In this document: positions 17,258 through 26,088 of the stretch, one piece after another
Layout: every line of letters begins with the position of its first letter
How positions within the stretch are numbered: position 1 is the stretch's first letter
DNA from: Fibrobacter sp. UWB5
Lineage (GTDB): Bacteria; Fibrobacterota; Fibrobacteria; Fibrobacterales; Fibrobacteraceae
DNA length: 64,000 nucleotides
Direction of reading: 5' to 3'
Assembly (NCBI RefSeq): GCF_002210295.1
Contig: NZ_MWQH01000003.1
Coordinates: forward strand, 186,001-250,000
The notes under the pieces: generated by a model
Database searches by the model: none
The model's input: the letters and a program-made list of their open reading frames with translations, nothing else
Told to the model about the DNA's origin: nothing
Position numbers and translations under genes: made by a program

Positions 17258-18427
17258 CTAATCTTTCCAGGGAGCTTCGGCGCGTTCCTTCACTTTTTGC
17301 TCGTGAACTTCGCGTTTTTTATGCCATTCGGCAAGCTGCTCCTTGAAGGTTTCCTTGAGGCGTTCCATGCCGATGTTTTCGCGGGCGCTCACCTGGATTG
17401 CTTCGGGGTAGTTTTCGCGGAGTTCCGTACGGCGCGCCTCGTCACAAATTTCAGCCTTGTTGAAAACGCGAATTCTCGGTGTTTCGGGACTGATGATGCC
17501 TTCGAGCGTTCGGTGCGTGACTTCAAGATGCTCGCGGTAGTCGGGGGCGGAGCCATCGACGACTTCCAAAATGCAGTCCGCGTGTGAGGCGACGCCGAGT
17601 GTACTCTTGAAGGTTTCAATTAAGTTGTGCGGAAGTTTACGGATAAAGCCTACGGTGTCGGATAGAATAATGTTTTCGCCGTCCAGGTAGAGCTTTCGCG
17701 TGGTACTGTCGAGGGTGGCGAACAGTTTGTCTTCTACGTAAACGTCGGCGCCTGTCAAGCGGTTGGTAAGTGTAGACTTGCCGGCATTCGTGTAACCGAC
17801 AATACCGATATGAAAGATGTCGTTTCGGTTTTCGGCTTGGCTTTCACGGGCGTCTTCTATCTTTTCCAGTTTCTTTTTGAGTTCCTGGATTCGCTTGCGG
17901 ATCATGCGTCGGTCGGTTTCAAGCTGGGTTTCACCCGGGCCCTTGGTTCCGATACCGCCGTTGTGCTGGCGGCAAAGGTGAGTCCATGCACCGGTAAGGC
18001 GCGGCATCATGTACTGCAACTGCGCCACTTCAACCATCAAGCGGCTTTCGGCGGTAATGGCATGCTTTGCAAAAATGTCGAGAATAAGGCCGGTTCTGTC
18101 GAGAACCTTGATTCCAGGGAGTCTCTGCTCCAAGTTGCGGACCTGCGAACCCGAAAGATCGTCATCAAAAACGACCATCTTGGCGTCCTGTTCTTCGAGG
18201 GCGCGCTTGACTTCGCTCACCTTGCCTTCGCCAATGAGTGTTGCCGGACTGAAATTCTGTACGCGCTGTAAAAAACTCTGCACGACTTCGGCGCCTGCGG
18301 TTTCTGCAAGTCTTCCCAGTTCAGCAAGCTGTTCGGTGGCAAGCCATGGACGCACTTTGGGTGTTGAAATCCCGACAAGAATGCAGCGTTCCTTTTGTGG
18401 CTTGTGTTCGATGGTCAAATCCTTCAT
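17258..18427 (-). CDS. hflX: Ribosome-associated GTPase HflX
   Basis: 389-residue GTPase that splits or rescues stalled ribosomes. The N-terminal HflX domain contains FDDDLSGSQVRNLE, the nucleotide domain stretch HNGGIGTKGPGETQLE and a charged helical linker. The G domain has G1 GYTNAGKST, G3 DTVGF and G4 as NKAE. The C-terminus is a short basic tail. Minus strand, 94 nt upstream of mlaE. No obvious Shine-Dalgarno precedes the ATG. Confidence 0.95.
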   Translation of the reverse strand: MKDLTIEHKPQKERCILVGISTPKVRPWLATEQLAELGRLAETAGAEVVQSFLQRVQNFSPATLIGEGKVSEVKRALEEQDAKMVVFDDDLSGSQVRNLEQRLPGIKVLDRTGLILDIFAKHAITAESRLMVEVAQLQYMMPRLTGAWTHLCRQHNGGIGTKGPGETQLETDRRMIRKRIQELKKKLEKIEDARESQAENRNDIFHIGIVGYTNAGKSTLTNRLTGADVYVEDKLFATLDSTTRKLYLDGENIILSDTVGFIRKLPHNLIETFKSTLGVASHADCILEVVDGSAPDYREHLEVTHRTLEGIISPETPRIRVFNKAEICDEARRTELRENYPEAIQVSARENIGMERLKETFKEQLAEWHKKREVHEQKVKERAEAPWKD

Positions 18428-18485
18428 ACGAGCTACATATTAGAAAAAACTTTTGTTATAATTGCCTTATACAATTTGATTTGCT

Positions 18486-21062
18486 ATGAAAAAGTTTAAG
18501 ATAAAACGTTGGATGCCTTTAAGCCCGGCCATTATCGTGGTTGCGGTGGCGGTAGTTATTCTTGTTGTTGTTTACGCCTTGATCGCTCGCGAAACCTATT
18601 TTAAGCAAGTCGAAGAATCGATTGTGCAAGATACGCAGCGAATGTCTTCGGAATTGACCGAAAAGTTGAAATACGCAAAAAGTAGCATCAAACTGGTGTC
18701 TTATTCCGTGTCCACGAAAATGGATGGCCCGGAACTTCGCCGCCCGGAATCGGTATTCCTGTCGATGATGGACGAGGTTCCCTTTTCAAGGATTGAATAT
18801 ATTCGTAAAGACGGCCTGAAGCTTTCTTATGACGAAGAACCGGTTGATGTTTCTGAAAGTGATTTTTTCCGTCAAGGAATCATGGGCAGGTCTGGCGTTT
18901 GGATCGATTACAAGGCCAAAACTTTCAGTGAATCTAAAATCAACGTATTTACCCCTCTCTATTACGATCATTCCGTGATTGGCGTGATTTCTGGAATCTT
19001 GGGTGGCAAAAAGGACCTTTTGCCCTTGCTCAAGAATACGTTGAATGGGGAATCTACGGTGGTGCTTGTATGCGATGGTGAATTGAATATCATCACGTCA
19101 AACATTGTCGAAAACGATTACGGAAAATCTTTTGAAATGCGGGCCCAGGATTTCTTCCCGGCGGACATCTTCGACATGTTCAAGAAGAATGCCGTTATGA
19201 AGGAACCGAAAGCATTTAGGTTTACAACGGAATACGGCACATCGATTGCATGCGTTATGCCGGCAAACGAACTGGGGTGGTTCGTGGTACAAATGGTGCC
19301 GTACCATGTGCTGACGGGTGTAACCAAGGTAATCGTTCTAAAGTCATTCTTTGCCCTCTTCTTTGTACTGCTCTTCTTTATCATCTATATCCATTCGGTT
19401 TACCGAACCAACCGTCGCCTGCGTAGCGAATTGGAAGGCAAACACCTGAACGTCATCAATGCCCTTACGGATTCTTATGGTAGCGCCTTCGTTATTGATT
19501 CCATGACCGGTCAGAGCGAAAGCTATTGCATTGACGAGAATGTGTCGCGCTACATGCAAGACGCCTTTGACAAGTCTCCGCATTACGATCAGCTGATGTC
19601 GCTGTATGTGAACCGCATGGTGCTGCTCGAAGATCGTCCGCTTTTTGATCGCGTTATCAACTTGGAACGCCTGAATCGCGAATTCCTGAAGCATAACCGC
19701 TTTGAATTCATTTACCGCATTTCCAGAGGCGGAGTTATCCATTACATGCAGGTCCATTATGTCAAGCCTTCCAAGGATCGCCCTGAATTTGTCATGGGCA
19801 TCAAGCTTGTCGATGAATCCATGAATGCGGAACTTGAAAAACGCAAGGAACTGAACGAACAGCGTGTGGCGCTTGTGAAGGCGCTTGACCGTGCGCAGCG
19901 TGCAGATAAGGCTAAATCGAACTTCCTGTTCAATATTAGCCATGATATTCGAACTCCGATGAATGCGATTCTTGGCTACGGGGTTCTCACTCAAAAGTAT
20001 TTGTTGAATCTGAATCTGCCCGAATCTCAAGCCTCGATGCTGAATTACTATATGAGGGGCATTCAGTCGGCGGGCTCGCTTTTGCTCGATATGATCAATT
20101 CGGTCTTGAACCTTACGACAATCGAATCGGGCTACGAAAAACTTGAAGAACACCCGGTATTGACCGCTACGCTAAGCGAAGACCTGATAATGACTTTTGA
20201 ACAGACTGCTAGGCAAAAGAGTGTCATGCTGCAGGTTTCTCGCAATATCAAGTCCCGCTGCGTGTATGTGGATAAGGTCAAGTTCCACCAGATTCTCTTG
20301 AATATCGTGAGCAACGCCATCAAGTACACTCGCGCGGGAGGACTTGTCCGTATTTCGCTACGCGACTTGCCGCACGAAACTCCGGGAATGTGCTACATCG
20401 AAATGATTGTCGAAGATACGGGCGTGGGCATTTCGGAAGAATTCCTGCCGAAGGTGTTTGAACTTTTTGAACGCGAACAGACGGCGCTTACCCGCGGAAT
20501 CGATGGCACTGGCCTTGGACTGAGTATCGTGAAGAAACTGGTTGACTTGATGCGCGGAACGGTAAAGATTACAAGCCGAGTGGGCGAGGGAACCCGCGTA
20601 GTGGTGGTCACTCCGCACCAGATTGCCGAGGACCAGGTCGAAGAAGTTTCTGTCGAGGAATCGCCGTTTAAGAAATCCCTTGCCGGAAAACGAGTTCTCG
20701 TGGCCGATGACGATCCGCAAACGATTGAAATTGTTTCGAGCATGCTTGAAACTGCCAATGCCGATGTCGTTAGCGTCAATACCGGCAACGATTGCTATCG
20801 AAAAATTGATATGTCTCCGGCCGGTTCGTTCGACGTCGTGCTGATGGATGTGAAAATGCCTAAGGGCGACGGCCTTGAAACGACGGCGCGAATCCGTAAG
20901 ATGGAAGATCGCCGCAAGTCGAAATTGCCAATTATCGCCTTGTCGGCAAGCGCCTTTGAAGAAGAAAAAAGGGCCGCTTTTGATGCCGGCGTAAATGGAC
21001 ACGTGACAAAACCGATTGATTTTGCGGAATTGTTCGCGTTGATTATGCGGTTATTGAAGTAG
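18486..21062 (+). CDS. Membrane hybrid sensor histidine kinase
   Basis: 858 residues. Membrane helix 1 (about 12-33), an extracytoplasmic Cache-like sensor region (about 34-275) and membrane helix 2 (about 283-305) come first. A PAS-like cytoplasmic segment follows, then HisKA with phospho-His in FNISHDIRTPMNA (about 480) and a HATPase with N, G1 (EDTGVGI) and G2 (GTGLGL) boxes. A C-terminal receiver with acceptor Asp in VLMDVKMP completes it. No separate output regulator is adjacent, so signalling probably goes through a phosphotransfer partner elsewhere. It is 28 nt upstream of the peptide-importer genes on the same strand. The ligand is unknown. Confidence 0.93.
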   Translation: MKKFKIKRWMPLSPAIIVVAVAVVILVVVYALIARETYFKQVEESIVQDTQRMSSELTEKLKYAKSSIKLVSYSVSTKMDGPELRRPESVFLSMMDEVPFSRIEYIRKDGLKLSYDEEPVDVSESDFFRQGIMGRSGVWIDYKAKTFSESKINVFTPLYYDHSVIGVISGILGGKKDLLPLLKNTLNGESTVVLVCDGELNIITSNIVENDYGKSFEMRAQDFFPADIFDMFKKNAVMKEPKAFRFTTEYGTSIACVMPANELGWFVVQMVPYHVLTGVTKVIVLKSFFALFFVLLFFIIYIHSVYRTNRRLRSELEGKHLNVINALTDSYGSAFVIDSMTGQSESYCIDENVSRYMQDAFDKSPHYDQLMSLYVNRMVLLEDRPLFDRVINLERLNREFLKHNRFEFIYRISRGGVIHYMQVHYVKPSKDRPEFVMGIKLVDESMNAELEKRKELNEQRVALVKALDRAQRADKAKSNFLFNISHDIRTPMNAILGYGVLTQKYLLNLNLPESQASMLNYYMRGIQSAGSLLLDMINSVLNLTTIESGYEKLEEHPVLTATLSEDLIMTFEQTARQKSVMLQVSRNIKSRCVYVDKVKFHQILLNIVSNAIKYTRAGGLVRISLRDLPHETPGMCYIEMIVEDTGVGISEEFLPKVFELFEREQTALTRGIDGTGLGLSIVKKLVDLMRGTVKITSRVGEGTRVVVVTPHQIAEDQVEEVSVEESPFKKSLAGKRVLVADDDPQTIEIVSSMLETANADVVSVNTGNDCYRKIDMSPAGSFDVVLMDVKMPKGDGLETTARIRKMEDRRKSKLPIIALSASAFEEEKRAAFDAGVNGHVTKPIDFAELFALIMRLLK

Positions 21063-21090
21063 TGGATAAGCCTTTTAATAAATTTGTTGC

Positions 21091-22170
21091 ATGAAATTTC
21101 GCCTGACACAAGAAACCTTGAATCGACTGAAACGCTTTCGTAAAAATAAGCGTGCGTTTTGGTCGTTGATCGTGCTTGTGGTGGCGTACCTGTTGTCGCT
21201 CACGAGCCCCTGGACCGTTAATGACGAACCGCTCCTGATGCGCTACCAGGGAAAGACTTATTTTCCGGCATTTGTCCGCTATAGTGAAGCGGACTTTGGC
21301 GGAGAATACCAGACCGAGGCCGATTACAGCAAGCTGTTTGCGGCGGTGCGCGAATGTGAAGAAGATGCGGCTGAAGGCTTTACGCGTGCTGGTGGCTGCC
21401 CCGAAATTTGGGCGATTATGCCTCCGATTGCCCATGACCCCTTGAAGGCGGACTTGAGCGAAGACGGAACGCCTCCGTTTGCGCCGAGTGCGAGGCATTG
21501 GCTCGGAACCGACAGCAATGGCCGCGACGTGTTGGCCCGCTTGATTCATGGATTCCGCATTTGCATTAGCTTCAGTTTGCTCTTGACGGTGCTGGGAACT
21601 TTCTTGGGCATTGTGATTGGCGGTATTCAAGGCTATCTCGGCAAGTTCTGGGATACGGGCATGCAGCGTTTCATTGAAATTTGGTCGTCGCTCCCGATGC
21701 TTTACGTGGTGATTCTGATCGGTAGCATTTACGGCCGCAGTTTCTGGCTTTTGATTTTGATTATGGCCGCGTTCAACTGGATTTCGCTCAGCTATTACAT
21801 GCGTGCGGAATTCTTGAAACTGCGAGGCATGACTTATGTGCAGTCGGCCAAGGTCCTGGGCATGGGCCACCGCCATATTTTCTTCAAAGAGATTCTGCCG
21901 AATGCCATGACGCCTGTGGTCACGCTATTCCCGTTCACGCTGATTGGCGGAATCGGAAGCTTGACATCGCTAGACTTTTTGGGCTTTGGCCTGCAACCGC
22001 CTACACCTAGTTGGGGCGAACTCATGAGCCAGGGCCTGAATAACCTTTATGCGCCGTGGATTTCTGTCAGCACGGTGGCCGCTTTGTTCGTTACGCTCCT
22101 TTTGACTACGTTTGTAGGCGAAGGCGTGCGAGATGCAATGGATCCGAAGTCGGGAGATCGATATGTCTGA
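21091..22170 (+). CDS. Peptide ABC transporter permease, YejE-like
   Basis: 359 residues. It has an N-terminal membrane helix followed by a long periplasmic loop with NDEPLLMRYQGKTYFPAF and DFGGEYQTEADY, characteristic of YejE. The BPD-type permease domain then contains GTDSNGRDVLARLI and the EAA-like coupling loop. YejE is an inner-membrane subunit of the importer for oligopeptides and microcin C. It overlaps the downstream ATPase gene. The YejB permease, YejA binding protein and a second ATPase are not seen next to it, so the system is split or incomplete here. Confidence 0.9.
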   Translation: MKFRLTQETLNRLKRFRKNKRAFWSLIVLVVAYLLSLTSPWTVNDEPLLMRYQGKTYFPAFVRYSEADFGGEYQTEADYSKLFAAVRECEEDAAEGFTRAGGCPEIWAIMPPIAHDPLKADLSEDGTPPFAPSARHWLGTDSNGRDVLARLIHGFRICISFSLLLTVLGTFLGIVIGGIQGYLGKFWDTGMQRFIEIWSSLPMLYVVILIGSIYGRSFWLLILIMAAFNWISLSYYMRAEFLKLRGMTYVQSAKVLGMGHRHIFFKEILPNAMTPVVTLFPFTLIGGIGSLTSLDFLGFGLQPPTPSWGELMSQGLNNLYAPWISVSTVAALFVTLLLTTFVGEGVRDAMDPKSGDRYV

Positions 22171-23185
22171 CGCAATTGGTAGCCCGGTTTTGCAGGTTCA
22201 GAATCTCTCGGTCGCTTTCGGATTTGACAAGAACGGCAAGCCCCGCGAAGGAATTACTCCGCTGCAGGTAACGGACAAGGTCTCGTTCGAAATCAATCAG
22301 GGGGAATTCTTTGCGCTGGTGGGCGAGTCCGGCTGCGGAAAGAGCGTGACGGCCATGAGTATTTTGCGCTTGCTGCCGCAACCGAGTGCACAAATTGTCG
22401 AAGGTTCGGTGCTGTATCGCGCCGGCGAAAATGCATCGCTGGTGGATCTCGCTAAATTGCCGCTGGCCGAATTGCAAAAGATTCGTGGTTCCGAAATTGC
22501 ATGCATTTTCCAGGAACCCATGCAGGCGTTGAATCCGGTGGTGACGATCAAGAAGCAACTGCTCGAAGTCTTCAAGTTCTGTGGCATCAAGGGCGATAGC
22601 CTTGCCACCATTCGCGAAATGCTGACACTTGCTGGCTTCAAGGATATAGACCGCGTTCTGGATTCTTACCCCCATGAACTTTCGGGCGGCATGTTGCAGC
22701 GCGTGTGTATTGTGATGGCTCTGCTTTCTAAACCCAAGCTCATTATCGCCGACGAACCGACGACAGCCTTGGATGTCACGGTGCAGGCGCAGGTGCTAGC
22801 GGTGCTCAAGGATATGGCAAACCGCACAGGGACTGCAGTGCTCTTGATTACGCATAATATGGGAATCGTATCGCAGTATGCAGACCGTGTGGCCGTGATG
22901 TATGCGGGCCGTATTGTAGAAACGGGTGCTGTTCGCGACGTGATTGATTCTCCGATGCACCCGTACACGCAGGGCTTGCTGGCGGCCATTCCCGAGAACC
23001 ACAGCGACATGCGTACCATGAAGTCGATTCCGGGGTCCGTGCCGCATCCCCGTGATTTTGCGAAGGGTTGTCGCTTTGCGGACCGCTGCGAAAAATGCGC
23101 CGAACAATGCCGCAGCGAAGTTGTTCCGCCAAAACAAAAAGCTCCGGATTCATTGAACCACGAAGCGAATTGTTTTATGCTTTAG
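22163..23185 (+). CDS. Oligopeptide ABC transporter ATPase, OppD/YejF N-half type
   Basis: 340 residues. Walker A is GESGCGKSV, the signature is LSGGMLQRVCI, and Walker B is LIIADEPTTALD. The C-terminal oligopeptide-transporter extension has HPYTQGLLAAIP and a cysteine-rich CRFADRCEKCAEQC that may bind an Fe-S cluster, as in DppD-type proteins. The chosen ATG at 22163 overlaps the yejE-like stop (22168-22170) and is preceded by GGGAGA, so translation is coupled. In E. coli YejF two such ATPases are fused; only one is present here. Confidence 0.9.
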   Translation: MSDAIGSPVLQVQNLSVAFGFDKNGKPREGITPLQVTDKVSFEINQGEFFALVGESGCGKSVTAMSILRLLPQPSAQIVEGSVLYRAGENASLVDLAKLPLAELQKIRGSEIACIFQEPMQALNPVVTIKKQLLEVFKFCGIKGDSLATIREMLTLAGFKDIDRVLDSYPHELSGGMLQRVCIVMALLSKPKLIIADEPTTALDVTVQAQVLAVLKDMANRTGTAVLLITHNMGIVSQYADRVAVMYAGRIVETGAVRDVIDSPMHPYTQGLLAAIPENHSDMRTMKSIPGSVPHPRDFAKGCRFADRCEKCAEQCRSEVVPPKQKAPDSLNHEANCFML

Positions 23186-23200
23186 TTGTCACACGGATTC

Positions 23201-23220
23201 GATTTTGCTAACGCAAAATC
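23201..23220 (+). terminator. Hairpin between convergent genes
   Basis: Perfect 8-bp stem GATTTTGC-TAAC-GCAAAATC between the ATPase stop and the convergent lipoprotein gene. The T-run is weak on both sides. Confidence 0.45.
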
Positions 23221-23238
23221 TGTTTAAATAGAAATATA

Positions 23239-23865
23239 TTAGTCAGTTACATATCGGTCTTTCTTGCATTTTGTATTTGTCAGTTTGCAAGTAGATTCGC
23301 CTTCTAAATTTAGTGAGCGTAATTTCGTGAAATTTTGAACATCATTTTTTATTGATGTTGAGTCAATTGCTGAGCCATCTAAACGATTTTGGTACATCAG
23401 ATAACAATATGGGTCTTGTTTGCATTCGTTATAGGAATCTGTTACAAAGGATAGAATGCTTTCTTGGTTGCTAAATGAAGCGAACGTAATTTGATCGTCT
23501 GCACTTAATTTAAAAACAGCATGATGCTGGTTCTCTTCGGCTTGAGTTTCTGTAAGCAGGGTGTCTTTCAAGGTAAAAGAGGTCCAATATGTTTCTTCAA
23601 GCCTTTTCATAAAACTAGATAACTTCCAATCATCTTTTGTTGCCGTATGTAGAAAGGGTCCGCTAAAGATAATGCTGTCGTTGTCTGTGTAGAGAACACC
23701 ATTTTTTACGTGTATGGCTGACTCACATTCGAATGTGTAATCGCAGCTGGTGACTTCGTTATTATCATTCCCTGTTGATGCAGGATTTTTTGCATCTGAA
23801 CTACTGTCATCGGAACAGGCTGTAATGAATAGAATTCCTAATAAACTGAAGATTATTTTATTCAT
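23239..23865 (-). CDS. Putative lipoprotein of unknown function
   Basis: 208 residues. Signal peptide with lipobox ITAC (Cys17), followed by the acidic Ser/Asp linker CSDDSSSDAK seen repeatedly in this genome's lipoproteins. The rest holds six further cysteines that could form disulfides, and no recognisable enzymatic motif. GGGAG precedes the ATG at good spacing. It is single, convergent with the peptide-importer ATPase gene and downstream of the sirtuin. Its composition is more AT-rich than its neighbours. Function unknown. Confidence 0.7.
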   Translation of the reverse strand: MNKIIFSLLGILFITACSDDSSSDAKNPASTGNDNNEVTSCDYTFECESAIHVKNGVLYTDNDSIIFSGPFLHTATKDDWKLSSFMKRLEETYWTSFTLKDTLLTETQAEENQHHAVFKLSADDQITFASFSNQESILSFVTDSYNECKQDPYCYLMYQNRLDGSAIDSTSIKNDVQNFTKLRSLNLEGESTCKLTNTKCKKDRYVTD

Positions 23866-23894
23866 TTTATTTTCTCCCTGAGCCTAATTATGAC

Positions 23895-24596
23895 TTACTT
23901 GAATTCCTTGCACCACTTAGGCACAATGTCCGTGGCCTTGCCTTCCACGAAAACATCGGTGTAAGGATCGCTTGTCGGAACTTCCAGATTCAGGCAAGTC
24001 ACCTTGGCGCCAAAGCTCTTGGCAAAACTCTTGAAACCGGCGGCGGGGTAGACCACGCTACTCGTGCCGATATACACGAATTCCTTGCAATGCCTTAAGG
24101 CGTCCTGGATATCTTCCATGTAAAGCGGCTGCTCGCCAAAGAACACGATGTCCGGACGGCTCATGCCGCCGCAGAACGGGCAACGCGTATCCAGCGTTTC
24201 TTCGCCTTCGAAAATGAATTCGTGCTTCGGATTCTTTTCGCAGGTAAGGCGCATCAAGTCTCCGTGCATGTGCAGCACACGCTTGGAACCGGCGCGTTCA
24301 TGCAGGTTGTCCACGTTCTGCGTCACAAGCAAAAAGTCGTCGCCCAAGCGTTCTTCGAGTTCTGCAAGCGCAAAGTGAGCTGCGTTGGGTTCGTGTTCCT
24401 TGAGTCCCTTGCGCAAGAAGTTGTAGAAATCCTTTACGCGTTTCTTATCGCGGTAGTAGCCTTCGGGCGTGCACACGTCGTCAATGTTTTCGTGTTCCCA
24501 CATGCCGTCGTTGCCGCGGAAGGTGCGCAGTCCCGATTCCGCACTGATGCCGGCACCTGTTAAAACGACCAGTCTTGGAAATTTGGTAGAACTCAT
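23895..24596 (-). CDS. cobB: NAD-dependent protein deacylase, sirtuin family
   Basis: 233-residue Sir2-family enzyme removing acyl groups from lysines with NAD. GAGISAESGLRTFRG binds NAD, TQNVDNLHERAGS and the HMHG catalytic histidine follow, and a zinc module with cysteines in RLTCEKN and RCPFCGG is present. The acyl-selectivity pair could place it with desuccinylases, but this was not resolved. Its ATG overlaps the stop of the upstream M20 peptidase gene by one base (TAATG), so the two are translationally coupled. Confidence 0.93.
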   Translation of the reverse strand: MSSTKFPRLVVLTGAGISAESGLRTFRGNDGMWEHENIDDVCTPEGYYRDKKRVKDFYNFLRKGLKEHEPNAAHFALAELEERLGDDFLLVTQNVDNLHERAGSKRVLHMHGDLMRLTCEKNPKHEFIFEGEETLDTRCPFCGGMSRPDIVFFGEQPLYMEDIQDALRHCKEFVYIGTSSVVYPAAGFKSFAKSFGAKVTCLNLEVPTSDPYTDVFVEGKATDIVPKWCKEFK

Positions 24597-25981
24597 TAGC
24601 AGATTCCTCCAAAGAAAAGGGTTTCGGCGACAATGCCGTGTTCAAAGTCAGGCAGGTAAAGGCTTTCATTTTCGCCGTGGGCGTTGCATTCGGGGTCTTC
24701 AAGGCCCGTCAGCAAAATAGGAATGTCTCCGAATGTGTTGCGGAACAGTTCTGCACCTGGAATGCTTGCGCCGCAACCGATAAACTTGGTTTCGGCGTTG
24801 TAGGCGGTGGCCATGGATTCGCTCATTTTCTTGAAGAACGGGTGAGCGGTATCGGTCACGAAGGGGTTGGCTCCATCTTCGGTAATAATGCTGCATTGCA
24901 GTCCGTAAGGCACTTGTGACTGCAAGAATTCGACCAACTGCTGGGTCGCCACATCGGCGTCCATGCCGGGAGCGAGTCGAATGCCAATGCGTGCGTAAGC
25001 GCTGTTCTGCAGAACGTTTCCGGCGTTTGTGCGGCTGCCGATTTCCATCGCGGTCACCACAATGGAGGGCCTGCGCCACAGCGACAAGAGAATTTCGTCT
25101 TCAGGGACTTTGAGCTTCACGCTTTCCAGAATGCCGCCGTCGTTTCTGAAAATCTTTTCGGTCATGCCGAGGCTCTTGTAAGAGGCGAGTTCAGCCTCGG
25201 TCGGGGGCACCAGGGTGTCTTCAAAGTTCGGAATCAATATATTGCCCTTGCCGTCGGTAAGGCTTGCAATCATGCGGCAAAGCACCTGGCCGGGGTCAGG
25301 AATCGGGCCCGACCAGCTTCCGGAATGGAGCGGAGCCTTGGTCGCCTTGAGTTCCACATTCACTGCACTCATGCCGCGGAGCGTCGTCGTAATCGAGGGC
25401 GTGCCTTTGGCAAAGTTTCCGAGGTCTGCTACAATCACGGCATCGCACTTTAAAAGTTCGGCGTTCTTCTTCAAGATGACTTCAAATCCGGCACTTCCGG
25501 ATTCTTCTTCGCCTTCAATCAAAAACTTGAGGTTCGGACCGTCATTCTTTTTCCAGGCGCGCACTTGCTCGAGGGCGGCCAGGTGGGTCACGATGCCCGC
25601 TTTGTCGTCGGCCGTGCCGCGGCCATAGAGTCGGTCGCCCTGGTGGCTCGCTTCAAAAGGCTTGGTGTTCCAGAGAGCTTCGCGCATGGGGGGCTGCACG
25701 TCGTGGTGGGCGTACAAAAGCACGGTTGGCTTGTCGGGGCTGGTCAAGCTTTCTCCATAGACCGAGGGGCGTCCGCTCGGCGGCAACAGAAATTGCACGT
25801 TGGTAAGCCCGGCATCCAAGAAAAGTTGCTTCACGGCTTCTGCGGATTCCAGCACGTATTTCTGGTCAAAATTGTCAAAACTGATGGAGGGAATACTCAC
25901 CAGATCGCTTAAGGTCTTGATGTATTCCGGCATTTTCGTATGGATTGCCAAGACAATAGAATCGATCGTTTTCTGTTCCAT
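24596..25981 (-). CDS. M20-family metallo-dipeptidase
   Basis: 461-residue zinc dipeptidase. Metal-ligand motifs of the M20 family are in order: YAHHDVQP, GRGTADDKAG and EGEEESGS. The catalytic Asp follows HHD and the general-base Glu lies in the EEES box. A dimerisation domain sits in the middle. The frame extends 19 codons upstream, but AGAGGG six nt before the ATG at 25981 (MEQKTIDS) fixes the start. No signal peptide, so cytoplasmic. It is coupled to the sirtuin gene. The exact dipeptide preference is unknown. Confidence 0.92.
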   Translation of the reverse strand: MEQKTIDSIVLAIHTKMPEYIKTLSDLVSIPSISFDNFDQKYVLESAEAVKQLFLDAGLTNVQFLLPPSGRPSVYGESLTSPDKPTVLLYAHHDVQPPMREALWNTKPFEASHQGDRLYGRGTADDKAGIVTHLAALEQVRAWKKNDGPNLKFLIEGEEESGSAGFEVILKKNAELLKCDAVIVADLGNFAKGTPSITTTLRGMSAVNVELKATKAPLHSGSWSGPIPDPGQVLCRMIASLTDGKGNILIPNFEDTLVPPTEAELASYKSLGMTEKIFRNDGGILESVKLKVPEDEILLSLWRRPSIVVTAMEIGSRTNAGNVLQNSAYARIGIRLAPGMDADVATQQLVEFLQSQVPYGLQCSIITEDGANPFVTDTAHPFFKKMSESMATAYNAETKFIGCGASIPGAELFRNTFGDIPILLTGLEDPECNAHGENESLYLPDFEHGIVAETLFFGGIC

Positions 25982-26088
25982 TTTTAGCCCTCTTTCGCTT
26001 AAACAAAATAGAAAACGAATCCCAAAATGGTCGCCCAAGGGTGATATTTTCTATTTTTTTGATATAAGTTTCGGCAAAAGGAATTCCC

